Origin: Lota lota
Lineage: Eukaryota > Chordata > Actinopteri > Gadiformes > Lotidae
Length of the DNA: 64,000 bases
Direction: 5' to 3'
NCBI GenBank assembly: GCA_026745465.1
Contig: JACYXH010000719.1
Span: 1,152,637-1,216,636, forward strand
Shown here in pieces: positions 46,561 through 59,000 of the stretch. A program made the position numbers and the translations under genes. Numbering within the stretch: position 1 is the stretch's first letter; every line of letters begins with the position of its first letter. Below the pieces are notes generated by a model. The model was not told the origin of the DNA, did not search any database, and saw only the letters and a list, made by a program, of their open reading frames with translations.

Positions 46561-46849
46561 GGGCAAACAAGCTAACTCCTCTTCACCGAGGGGGCTCTTG
46601 TGTCTGTGACATCTGATTTGGCTATATTCTGCATTCTAGTAATAAAAGCCTATATTCTGCATTTTTCTTGCTTACATTTTCAATAGCTTAGTCAATAATT
46701 GCATTTTCATTAAATCACTTATAATGTATATTACGAATCCACATACGTTTTTATTTTTGTTCTGCCAAGTCTGTTCTGCTAGATGCCACTAAATCCTACA
46801 CACTATACCTTTTAAAATAGACCTTTTCCCCTCAACCTCCTCTCTACAG

Positions 46850-47846
46850 TCTGTTGACTGTGGGGAGACGGTGGAGCTGTCTGTCGGCACGGAACGTGCC
46901 TTTCCCACTCGGTCGGAGGCGAGTGGCCGACGCTCCCCACTCCACACATAAATGTGCTGGAGCTCACCACGGGGAGGAAAGTGCTTGTACATTTCTCTCA
47001 CCTGGTGCGCGGCCGCCACGTTCTGATCCGAAGAGACAGCGTGTCAGCGGCGGCATACATAAACAAACAAGGGGGAGTGCGCTCCGCTGCTCTCCACCGA
47101 GCAGCAGTCGAGCTCTGGCTGTGGGCTCATCAGAACCTGCTCAGCCTGAGAGCCCTGCATATCGCGGGCGCCCTGAACTTTGGAGCGGACCTCATGTCTC
47201 GCGGCGGTCCCCGCCGAGACGAGTGGCGGTTACATCCCGACATTGCCAGACTGATCTGGCAGAGGTTCGGGATGGCTCAGGTGGACCTTTTAGCGTCCAG
47301 AGAGAACACCCACTGCAGTCTGTGGTTCTCTCTCAGCCCCCAGGATCTTCCCCCGTTGGGGGTGGACGCGATGGCGCACGCACCGTGGCCGCGGGCTCTC
47401 TTATATGCGTTCCCGCCGCTTCAACTGATCCATCCTCTCCTGGAGCGGGTCAGGCAGGAGGGATTGTCTCTCATTCTAGTGGCCCCGGAGAACCGCTCAG
47501 CTCTGTGGTTCCCAGAGCTAGTGGCGCTCTCTTGCACGGAGCTGTGGCCGGTACTGTTCAGACCGGACACGCTTTCACAGGCGCACAGGACGGTGCACCA
47601 CCCGCCCGATGTGGCAGGTCGGTTGTTGGTTTGGCTTCTGAGGGGGGGTGGCAACACTATCCAGAGTGCCCACGCACCTTCCACTTCCTCCCTCTAAACA
47701 GTGGGGCCCTTTCTCTAAGTGGTGTGACAGCAATCGCGTTGTCCCATCTCTTTGTGAGGTGGGAAGCGTGCAGTTGTTTGTGTGCTATAGCGACGCTGCC
47801 TAGGGCCACGGTTCTCTCTAAGCAGCGTCTGTCTCGCTGGATATGT
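46850..47846 (+). mobile_element. DIRS-type retrotransposon fragment, RNase H region, fossil
   Basis: An open stretch of about 245 codons resembles the RNase H part of DIRS1-like pol: RRDSVSAAAYINKQGGVRSA near 47030, HIAGALNFGADLMSR near 47160 and a VDLLASRENTHCSLWFSL stretch near 47285. It is followed to about 47845 by the linker leading to the recombinase (LSKQRLSRWI). The 5' part, most of the recombinase and both ends are missing, so it is a broken fragment. A DIRS-like EAYASW word resumes near 48370, after the LINE piece, suggesting the LINE sits inside the DIRS copy. Confidence 0.75.
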
Positions 47847-48330
47847 GAGGGTGTTTGGTTTGACACAAACTTGTCTTTCAAAAAACAAGTTAGCAGGGTC
47901 ATCAGAAATGTTACATTTAATCTGAGTAATTTTGAGAGCATCAGGCACCAGTTGTCTTCGTCCTCTGCAAAGCTTTTTGTACAGTATGATTTGTCCCCAT
48001 CTGTCTTAATGCATAACAACTTGGTCACACGCAGGTGTGACTACACTCAAGCCTGTGTAGTCACTATAAATAAACGAATTCTAAAAGTAGTAGATAAAAG
48101 CCAAGGGATCCTCATCACTGCAATATTCTGAAAGAATATAATGACAACTTATTTTACTCTGATGCATGCCTGATATTGAAAATTATTCATAATCTCGCAC
48201 CCCCTCCTCTTAGAGGATGCCTGGACTATCCCAGCAGTCGCAGTGCAAGAAGGACTAGAGCACCTACTAGGGGTGACTGGGTACAGTTCAGAATGACAAC
48301 CTTTGGTCAATCTGGCCTAAGGATGTGTGT
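47847..48330 (+). mobile_element. L1-like LINE 3' fragment
   Basis: Reads like the C-terminal end of a fish L1-type ORF2: GVWFDTNLSFKKQVSRVIRN, IRHQLSSSSAKLFV, then in other frames IIHNLAPPPL near 48185 and SRSARRTRAPTRGDWVQF near 48235. The frame changes between blocks and there is a stop at the end of the first, so the copy is inactive. 5'-truncated. It abuts DIRS sequence on its left and possibly on its right. Confidence 0.7.
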
Positions 48331-48399
48331 ACATTGCTGGTGCAATTTGTCTTAACCGGGAAGGTGCAGGAGGCTTATGCCTCTTGGTCCAGTGGGGAT

Positions 48400-49080
48400 A
48401 GCACGATAGATTCGTGTTGTTCCCATGCTAATTAGCTAGGTCATCCTTGACATGTATTTGTTATATGTTACTTTCTGTCATCGTTCTTTGTTGTCAGAGG
48501 TGGAGCTTTTGTAAATACATCTCTAAATGCAACTTCAACGCCTGGCTTGAAACTTAATTGGATCACAAAACAACTTTACCCTACGACACATTGTAAGAGT
48601 AGTGAATTGAATTGAAATCAAGATAATGGTGCTTGAATGTTATTGACCCTCCAAACTTTATTTTGAGGGGGCTTAGCACCCTGGCCCCTTGCTCTCCATG
48701 AAAGCCACTGGAAACCAAAATCCACAATGGCCTTCTAAACATGTAATTCGGGGTCTTATGTACATAAAAGTAAGCATCTAAAAAGTATTAGCTTGTAAAG
48801 CTGTCAGCTGTATACTAAGTATACACCTGAAAACAGTAGTAATGCCCTACACGGTTTCGGCAGCAGCCTAGTTCTTATTATACAGCCATGCTTTGGACAC
48901 ACACGTTCCTGGAGATTAGGCAAGGAGCGCGAGTGGATTTGCCGGAAGGACAATGGAAACTCAACCCTTGAGATGGGAACGCGAGTGGAATCGCCGTGGA
49001 GGTACTATTGGAATGCAGCCAGGGGTGTTGTGTCGTCACATCCGCCCATGAGCCACCCCCCCCCCCCCCCCCCCAAACCG
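48400..49080. other. Intergenic, nothing recognised
   Basis: AT-rich, no exon or element recognised. A C homopolymer of about 16 lies at 49058-49073. Confidence 0.4.
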
Positions 49081-49084
49081 GGTG

Positions 49085-50005
49085 AACGAATACTATTGAC
49101 GTTTAGAAGGCGGCCATTCTACTTTGAAGATAGATCACGAATTCAGTGGTCCAGTCCCCCATTTTATAGCTAAAGCTATTCCCCATGCGTGGTTTTACGG
49201 GACCGAACAGCACACCCCAGCAGTGAAAGACCTTTGATGAGGTCTAAATAGACGAGCGACTGACGGTAGCGACGAACGGGGAGTTGCACGTCGCGTTTGT
49301 GGAAACGCCATACACGTTCAACTTTAGTTTCTTCCAAGAGCTCCGGTTCTGCTTTGGGTTGATACGACGCTTTTTCTCGTTAGTCCTTGACCTCTTTTAG
49401 ATGGCAAGCTTCCCGGGTTCTCTAAACGAAAATGAAATAGGTAAGTTGTCTTTCTTAAATACGGGCCCGTGGTCGCTAAGACTCCCACCGAATGTCCACC
49501 GTTACTGGCTCTGAATGCGGCGGCGTATTTGCCTGATTCGCCAGCCACTGTTAGCTGTTATTTACAGCCAGCCACGGGGGTAATACCGTGCTGGTCTTTG
49601 TTGTTTTACAGTGGTAGCCTACTGTGGCGAAACTGGTTTCCAAACTGTTGTTGACACAACTACGAGGATGACCCATTTCCCAAAATACACATGACGACGA
49701 GTGATTGCGTCTTTTCCCGGTTGTTGTTGTTGTTGTTGCTGCTGCTGCGTCTGAAAGAGCCCCGCACACTGCAGTGATCCAGTTACTGAGGGTTCCTAAG
49801 CGAACCTCGTTGGCAGCACCGATGAGAGCTGGTGGAAACATCGACATGCTAAGGAAAGGGCGCTTCAACGCTTCCTTTAGCGCAGGGCTACGCTGGACCG
49901 TCCTTTACGGAAGGAGCGGAGGCGCGGCCGTCCCGCAGCGCCTTGTGGCCGCAACGTTCAGGGCGCAGCGCCGTCGGCCGTCCGCGACGCGAACGACCAC
50001 ACCCA
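49085..50005 (+). promoter_or_regulatory. wsb1: CpG-rich WSB1 promoter and first exon region
   Basis: CpG-rich sequence surrounds the WSB1 start codon (49401), both in the upstream 300 bp (for example GACGGTAGCGACGAACGGGG near 49264) and in the first part of intron 1 (49840-50000). It has the character of a housekeeping CpG island. The transcription start is not resolvable. Confidence 0.6.
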
Positions 50006-53000
50006 GCGTTACTTTAGCCGCAGGGTTTGTCTACTTTACATTTCTAACATTAAATTTCCCCTAAAAGGTCACGGCTAGTACAGAAAATGAAACGGACACA
50101 GCAGTAGTCTTAATACCATACGAAAACAGCCCTAAACACCTATTCAAGATTACTTTATGCCCAATGTTACCTAGAAGACTGGCATTAGTCTTCTACCGAT
50201 GCCATTTTCTCTATAAATGACACATTTCTAGATAGGGATCATTATATTTGAGTTAGACCTTCGTCAAACTAGGCTATGTTCATATTTGTTGACAGAGTGT
50301 GCTCACACTAAGCACTCTTAGACAGTAGCTTAGACAGTAGCAACACAAAAAGTAACTTAAAAAGATTGTACTGGTAACTGATGTTTTAGTGAAGCATGGG
50401 GAGACATTTCAGACACTGCTGGAACTTCTGCCGAGCCGACTAGGACTCTGGGGAACAGCCTTCAGTCTCCTGGCACCTGCCATGTTGACATTAGGCCCTT
50501 CTAACAGCAGCCATTTTGACAAGTCGTTGCAGGGTTAATTAATAACATGTATTATTACCCTTTTCTAGTTAGGACCCGGTGAGGCACGCTGGCTCACTGG
50601 ATAGTCTATTTTGTCAGTTGCGTTACATTACATGTCAAAATGGCTCCTGTGAAAAAGTCCTATTCCAAGGCAGAGTATTTCCACAGGCCTAATGGGCCAC
50701 AGTCGATGTTTCTCCTAAAAACCGTTCCTCTCCGTCTCTAGGAAGGCGTGGCACGGGTATGCTACGTTGTACGAGTCCACAATGGTGTCATTATCTCCAT
50801 ACTGTCCATTCCCGTGATTGGTCATTAAAAGATAAATGCAAATCCATACAAGGGTAAATAACATTTGTAGAGATGCAACTTCAATGTTGATACATCAACA
50901 CACAGGCCTTCATAAGCGCGCTTTCATATGGTTTACACACACGTGCTTTCCACATTGGAAAAACACGACATGGAACTGAAATAGATTTCACTAGATGTTT
51001 GCTTGCAGAGCACATGCAGAATGAACTTAATAAAGTCCACAAACCATGTTTTCTAAACCCAGTTTGAGGTAAACTAGACTAAAGAAGAGATTTGTGCATA
51101 CAATAGACCAGTGCCAGCAGACCTTAAACGCTACAATATTTTGCATAGGCAGCGTGCGAGATTTATGACAAGATAATCTGCCAATTTGTATCAACGCCAA
51201 AGGATATGGAGCTCAAGAGTTAGTGCCTTTGTCCATCATTTTAAACGTATTCTGTGGACTGTAAGAGAGTATGTGTACGCTATATGTCTTCTGTTTTGTT
51301 TTGGCCAGGTCTCTTGAAAAATAGGGTTGGAATCTCAGTGAGTCTCAAGCTGGTTTAATAAAGGTTAATATAAAGAATATATAAGGACACTTTTTTTAAA
51401 GGAATATGAATGGAAAACAAACAAGGTCATAATGTGTTTTACTTTCCTATTTGTATGCACATTTAGAAAAAGAAATGTGTGAAATCATTTAGCAGCATCA
51501 TACTCGAAAAGGACAGAACATAGTATCCAAAGACCCAAGGTTTGCAAAATGTGGGCATACATTTATTATTGTATGCCCACTTACAATAATTATCTAATAA
51601 TTATCGCTAAGCAAAAAGCAGTTTTGTACATTGTCCAGGCATTCCACTGCAGCATTACTTTATACATGAGCGCCAGAAGAGGAAACACGTTATTCTGGAT
51701 GACCGACTGCCAGAAAAGGCAAAAACATTGTAGTCAATTCATGTTCATTAAATTGCCAACTATATTAGCTTTTTTTTTCTACACAACCTGAAAAAAACAA
51801 CATAGTGTGAGCCCCTATAGATGACGGTGAGGCAGAATGCACGTTCGATGTTTTACCCTCTCTCTTGCGCGGAACAGGTTTTGTTTTGGCATGCGACTTT
51901 GTTTGTGTCTTGACTTGACATGCATAGGCAGCTTTGACACATCGCCACCCCTGTCAGGTCTAACATTGTATGAACCTAATCCATTGCCTGGAAGACAATA
52001 GGTTACGTTAGGAGAAGCGTCTAACAAACCATAAATGGGGGAACGTTGTGCATTTTCTTTTTTTGCTCCACATGGACATTTTTTTTTTAATACAACTGCT
52101 GGGTACACAGTACAGGATGATTTGCCTGTTTTTGAGGCCTATTGCTCCCAGATTTTATTATAGTTCTATAGATATATATTTTTACCACCTTTTACCTTCA
52201 CCGGTAATCCCAACGGAAGCCATGGCAGTGAAAGTGAGATGGACTTCTGGAGGAGTCCACCTCACACTACATCATTTCCATTTTCACCCCGTCTCAATGA
52301 CTTTGTCCATAGTTCTTTAGGTTTTCTTAGGATGTTCAGAAAAAAAACAAACGAGGGCAAAAGCGGTCTTGGCTATCACAGCATGAACGTCTAATATGTT
52401 TGTTTACACTAAAGTCCAGTTTTTCATTGTGATTTGCAAGAATCGACTGGGAATCGTTGCGTTCCACATACTTAACACCCAGAACGGTTACATTTATCTT
52501 TATATACAGTTGGATGCGTGGTCTCTCACTTTTTCTAAATTTGAAAAATCATCTTGTGTGGCTCGAGTTATCACATATGCTCTTTCATGTACGGGCAGAC
52601 AGACATCTTAGGGCACGGACAAGGAACTGAGCATTTGATGCCATATTGAGCCTATCCTAGGTTTATAAAGGTCAAGAATAATAACAATATCTCTATCTAG
52701 CTATCAATACATCTCTACCTAATCGACTGACCTAAACCGTTATATCCATGAAAGCCAGATCACAGAAGTTGCACTGACGCGACGAGCGGAACTGATACCT
52801 TGGTGTTTCTGAGGTTAGACAGAGTTGTGTAATTTGTTTCAACATTCAAAGACGGCGTGTACTTGGGTATGATCTATTGACCACGCTACGTGAATGCAAA
52901 GAGTACAAATAACATTTCATGGGCATCCCATCTGTTTGTTTCATAGGTAAGGCTAAGTTCATCGGTGAGCTGTCGGTGCCTGTAGCTCCCTTTGATCAGA

Positions 53001-56000
53001 AGTCTGGACGGGAAACCTGGACCGTAGCCTTTGCACCTGATGGCTCCTACTTTGCCTGGTCTCAGGGGCATCGCATTGTGAGGCTTGTTCCCTGGTCCAA
53101 ATGTCTTACAAAGTTGTAAGTAGTTCCTGGTCTAATCATGTTGAAATCTGTTTGTAAATCTGCTTTCTAATTGTAAAATAAGTAAGTGAACACCACACCC
53201 ATTTGTGCTTAGTGAACGTGTCATTCGCCATGGGACTCATCATTAATAATTATGTTATTAAGTTGGTCCTTACAAATGTACTTGTCCATCTGTAGCTCCA
53301 TGTCCCACTCTGGTGAGCGTACCAACTTGTCTCAGCACAGTGGTGATGAAGGCCAAGTCCCCCCAGTGTTAGATGAGCCCTGCGATCACACCATCGACTG
53401 TGGTGACATAGTCTGGGGTCTTGCGTTTGGTTCATCCGTACCGGAGAAGCAGAGCCGGTGTGTAAACATCGAGTGGCACAGGTTCAAGTTTGGCCAGGAC
53501 CAGTTGCTGCTGGCGACGGGCCTCAACAACGGGCGCATTAAGATTTGGGATGTGTACACTGGTGAGTACAAATACACATCCTTTTGGACCGAGAAATGGG
53601 TTTCAAATAGATGCCTTTAAAAAATAAAAAATAAAATAAGTGCCTCGTGTCAAATGTTCCCTCTAACGGTGTTCTCCTGTTGTGAGCAAGTGTCTTTCCA
53701 AAACGAAGCACATAATATGCACATACAAATGATTGTGGGCTGTAACATTTTCTGTTAGTTTGGTACAGTATTATAACTGTGGGCTGTAACTGTTAGTTTG
53801 ATACAGTATTATAACTGTGGGCTGTAACTGTTAGTTTGAGACAGTATTATAACTGTGGGCTGTAACTGTTAGTTTGAGACAGTATTATAACTGGGCTGTA
53901 ACTGTTAGTTTGAGACAGTATTATAACTGGGCTGTAACTGTTAGTTTGAGACAGTATTATAACTGGGCTGTAACTGTTAGTTTGAGACAGTATTATAACT
54001 GGGCTGTAACTGTTAGTTTGAGACAGTATTATAACTGGGCTGTAACTGTTAGTTTGAGACAGTATTATAACTGGGCTGTAACTGTTAGTTTGAGACAGTA
54101 TTATAACTGTGGGCTGTAACTGTTAGTTTGAGACAGTATTATAACTGGGCTGTAACTGTTAGTTTGAGACAGTATTATAACTGTGTGTGTGTGTGATGCC
54201 TTTCACACCACATTCATTTAAATAAAATGATATAATTCTGTTGAAACAAGGAAATAGTCATTTAATAGTCATCATGGGGGTTAAAGGGGGACTGTAATAC
54301 ATATTAAACATACTACCTTGAAACTGAAGTAAAGCTGTGCACTGAGATCATGTGCCCATTGCAACAAAGTCCCAAATAAAACGTTATGCTACTTTTCTAG
54401 TACCGTGAGTAGGGCAGTATGTCACACGATGACATTATGCGTGTCATAACTTGGTGCAATGATCACGCTTGTTTAACGTTGTTCACCATTTTCACATCAC
54501 ATGGTTGATAACGTTGTGTTCCCTATTTCTTTATCATTCTTTTCCAGGAAAGCTGTTGCTTAATCTGATGGACCACACCGACATAGTGCGGGACCTGACC
54601 TTTGCTCCCGATGGCAGCCTCATGCTAGTCTCTGCGTCCAGAGATAAGACTTTACGTGTCTGGGATCTGAAAGATGATGGTATGGACAAGTAATCTTAAT
54701 GGTAGAGCTAAAGAAATTTTATGTGCCTGCAAAGTGATGATGTATCTGTTAAATTTGCCGTCAAATGTTGACCGTGTGATTTAGTCTAAAACACTGCTAC
54801 CTCAGCCCAGCATATCATTTCAACTGCAGAACACACTCATATGCGTGTCATCCTGCCAAGAATGTACTGTATCCGCTAAAGTTGGACCAAATACGTAATT
54901 TGTCTGAGATGTATTATTTCCCCACACACACGCATGGAGCAGTACTCTCTGATTTAGAAAATAGCCGACCATTTATCCCAAGCACTATAAATCCAAATGG
55001 GAGGAATCAATAGACATCCCTCGTATGTTCATTCCTGTTTTACTTTCAAAATGCAGTGCATCACAGAAGCGGTAATTCAGTTTACCATGGTGTTTAAGCA
55101 GCCTCCTCATGATGCATGAAATGGAGCCAAACTTAAGTACTATTGGTTATTGTTTTTGGTGATTCTTTTCATTGCAATAAATGCGTGACGACAGTGCTTC
55201 CAATCTTTCTTGAGCATTGTAAATGACATGCGCTATTGCCATACATTATAGCAAAGCATAGTTCGTTTTTTAGATGAAACGTATCACTTGTCCTACATAT
55301 CCTATTGATGTAGTGCTTTGCTCTCTACATATGTCTGTTTAGACCAAGCATAGGCGTGTTTCTGTTTGTGAGAGCCAGGCGGGCTAACATAGCTCCTTCA
55401 CCCGCCTTAAGGTGGTTGGCCATGGTTGGCTGCAGAGTGACCCGCCATCATGCCTGTTATCCAAAGGCAATAATTATTTTCCTCGTTCGGTTAGGATCTC
55501 AATGGCTAGTTCTCTCCCTGTTGATGAGGGCCATTCAATTCCCGCCCTCAAGTGGGCCAAATGTGGATCGTTTTCCGCAGCCTGTTGCCAAAATCCCCAA
55601 TAATGGCATCGTAGAAGGCACACCTTCACTCTTAAAACAGTTGTGTGTAAACCAATAGATGATGTCACGGATTCCTTGTCCATACATAGTCCATACAGTC
55701 TATGGTATAGACATTATAGCGCAAGAGATCAAAGAAAACGACAAAATGAGGCGTTTTGAGTCAAACCTTTCTTTTTTTTTTAACAACATTGGTGGTCATG
55801 CATATATATACATGCCCATGCTCATTTCAATTGTGTAGTGTGTTTTTATTAGTGGAGGGTTTTTCATTCTGATAGTGAAATGTGTTTTCAACAACTGAAG
55901 TCGGTACGTTTGTGTAATTATTCAGTGTTTGCGATGCGGCCGTCCTGTCCTTAGGTAACATGGTGAAGGTGTTGCGAGGTCATCAGAACTGGGTCTACTG

Positions 56001-59000
56001 TAGTGCCTTCTCGCCTGATTCTTCCACGCTGTGCTCAGTTGGTGCTGGGAAAGCGGTACGTTGGTTTTGAACCCTTTTTATCCAATATTTCATAGTGTTT
56101 TTATTCATTTTTTTCATGCTGGTATTTGTGCTATTGTTTGTGCCCACTGGTAAAGAAGTACACGCTCAAAACAAAACATTTATACCCTAGTATAAGCCGG
56201 CTTAGTGTCATTGTTACATGAGTTTGCGTCACCGCCTTTGTTTTGGATATTAAATGGATGAATTCCGGTGATAGTTTGACAATTTGCATGCAGAATAAGA
56301 AGCCATTTGACAAATGTAAACGAGTGCGCTGGTGACGCTCCAAAGTAGTGACCGATGGTATCATTTGGCCAGGTGACGCACCATATTTAAATGATTTTGG
56401 ATTAAGAAACAGTTCTGTGCCGCACGACCATGAAGTCTCCATCATATTGTGGCACAAGGGAGACCGAAAGCATTTCATGTTTTTTAAATGACGGCGGCTC
56501 AACGGCCCTCGAAGCGCTTTCGACTCTGTTTTTTAAGATGCGCTCATTTACTTCAGTAGTAGTTGATTTCACTTTAGGCTTTTGAAGTCAATGTACATGT
56601 GCAGCAAGTCATATATGAACATGGGTAGTAGCCATGCACGACAGCTCTCTTCTGGTTACTCAGGCTGTGTTAGGCTATGTGTGTCCCTACAGTGTGTGTG
56701 TCTTGCTTCCCTGTCACAGGTCGTGGCAGAACTGTGTGTGATTGGTTTTGAAGGGAGCGCCGCGCTGGCATTTTGACAGCCGGTGCAGACCAGGGATGCA
56801 CTGTGCCCTATGCCCCGGCACCTGACCCGCAAGGGCGCTCCGTACGTAGGTGCTGCTCCGTGTCTGTCTACCTCTGCTGCTGCAGTTCCTCTGCATTCCC
56901 AGTTGAAAGCATTGACACAAATCATGGGGACTCCTCCCCTTCATCTCCCTCCCAATCCTCCTCCTCCCCGCCTTTCCCTCCAACTCCTTCCATCTTCTGC
57001 ACTTAAAGGATGAGGTCGCTGTTGTTGACCCAAGGGCCTATTCACAGTCCTGCAGCATGCTGCAGCGTAAAGCACACTGCAGCAATTTGCTAAATAATGT
57101 TGTCTACAATCTTGCTGGACAAACTGAATAGGCCATTGGGTCCAAAATAATGAACTTATCCTTTAAATGTCACCACCTAATGTAAGCAAGCGTTTTTGTT
57201 TTGCTGCTTTTATAACGGAAAAGGCTTTCAAAGCTTGTCAAGAAATGTCTTAGATAATGTAATTCTCATGAGAACATGATCTTTTAGGATAGATTTTACT
57301 TGCCAAGGACTCAAAACTCAGTAGTTTTACTGTGCGAGTTTCCCATATGCACCGAAGTCCCTGTTTCATCACCACTACAAATACTAGGCTAGTTGCATCA
57401 CAACATTGCCATCTCCTGTATGGCAAGCCATTTTAACATTTATTCCTCAAGAATTACTAGTAACTATTCTATTTACTCGAACTATTTCAAGTTACTAGTC
57501 ACTATTCCAATAGTGACTAGTATCTATTTCAGTTGATCTAGTAACTTTTCATTAGGTACTATTACTTATTCTTTAGTTACTAATAACTATTACAATTGTT
57601 ACTAGTCACTATTCCAATAGTGACTAGTATCTATTTCAGTTTATCTAGTAACTTTTCATTAGGTACTATTACTTATTCTTTAGTTACTAATAACTATTAC
57701 AATTGTTACTAGTCACTATTCCAATAGTGACTAATATCTATTTCAGTTTATCTAGTAACTTTGCATTAGGTACTATTACTTATTCTTTAGTTACTAGTAA
57801 CTATTACAATAGTTACTAGTAATTTTCTACTAGTAACTAGTAACTATTACAATAGTTACTAGTAACTATTCCATTTTTAGTAGTAAAATGTTTTTAGATA
57901 CTAGTACTTCTATTTGTGTTACTAGTAACTATTCAGACGAATGCTATCCCCAACCCATGAAGTACTAGTAACATTGACAACGTGATATCTACATGGAATG
58001 CAAATTGACTGCTACATATGAATGGAGGACCACATCAATCCGCATGTAGTAGCAGGGGAGAGTAGAGGAAATAAATGCTGGGTGTCATGGACCAAATGCT
58101 ACGCAAATGCAATTTTGTCGAAAGAGCGTTTCAACAAGGCCTCTTAGGTCATGTTCAATTGATGGCTATCGATTTATCTCTAGTCAATTAAAAGAGCCAG
58201 TGAACCCAAAACAGTTTTGTTTTAAATGTCTTATATAATCGTCAACATAGTAATCTATGCCATTTTGTCACTGTTACTAAAATAAGACCCCAACCTAGAA
58301 ATAAAAGGGGTAAAATCCTATGTTTTTACCATTTTCCCCAAAACACTACATGAACGTTCCCCTCTGCTGAACGCAGGTGGCGGTCTTTTCGTGACGTCAC
58401 ACTACCTTTTCCGAGGCAGTCTGACGTCACGACCAAGGGGCCCCGGCGGCGCGGTCTGTGGGGACGTGTGGAGCTCTGGCTGGGCAGCGGTTGACCGAGG
58501 TGTCTGAGAGAAAGTTGGGCTTTTCAGACACTTATAGTGTAACGCCACGGTGTGTGTGGATGGTGAAGCTCCGTCTGAGAAGCGGTTTATTTAATGCCCG
58601 CGTCCGAGTGAGGGTAAGGCTTCCCGGACACCTATAGTATAATGCTACGGCAAGTGGTGCATTTAATATAAAACATCATTATTTCAGTTTTACTAGGAAC
58701 TATTCATTAGATACTAGTACTTATTCTTTAGTGACTAGTAACTGTTCTTATAGTTAACTCTTAATATCCAATGAAAAGTTACTAGTAAAACTGAAATAGT
58801 TACTAGTCACTATTGGAATAGTAACTAGTAACTAAAGAACAAGTACTAGTATCTAATGAATAGTTACTAGTACAACTGAAATATATAGTAGTCACTATTG
58901 GAATAGTTACTAGTGACTACAGAATAAGTACTAGTAACTTAAGATAGCTTCTAGGAAGTCTAGAGGAATAAATGTTAAACTGTCTTGCCGTACTTGCCCC

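Noticed and set aside
46854-48131. 425-codon plus-strand frame
   Set aside because: An off-frame reading over the DIRS fossil and the L1-like piece; not a single gene.
49705-50064. 119-codon frame in WSB1 intron 1
   Set aside because: A CpG-rich, Arg/Ala-rich frame without homology; expected by chance in a CpG island.
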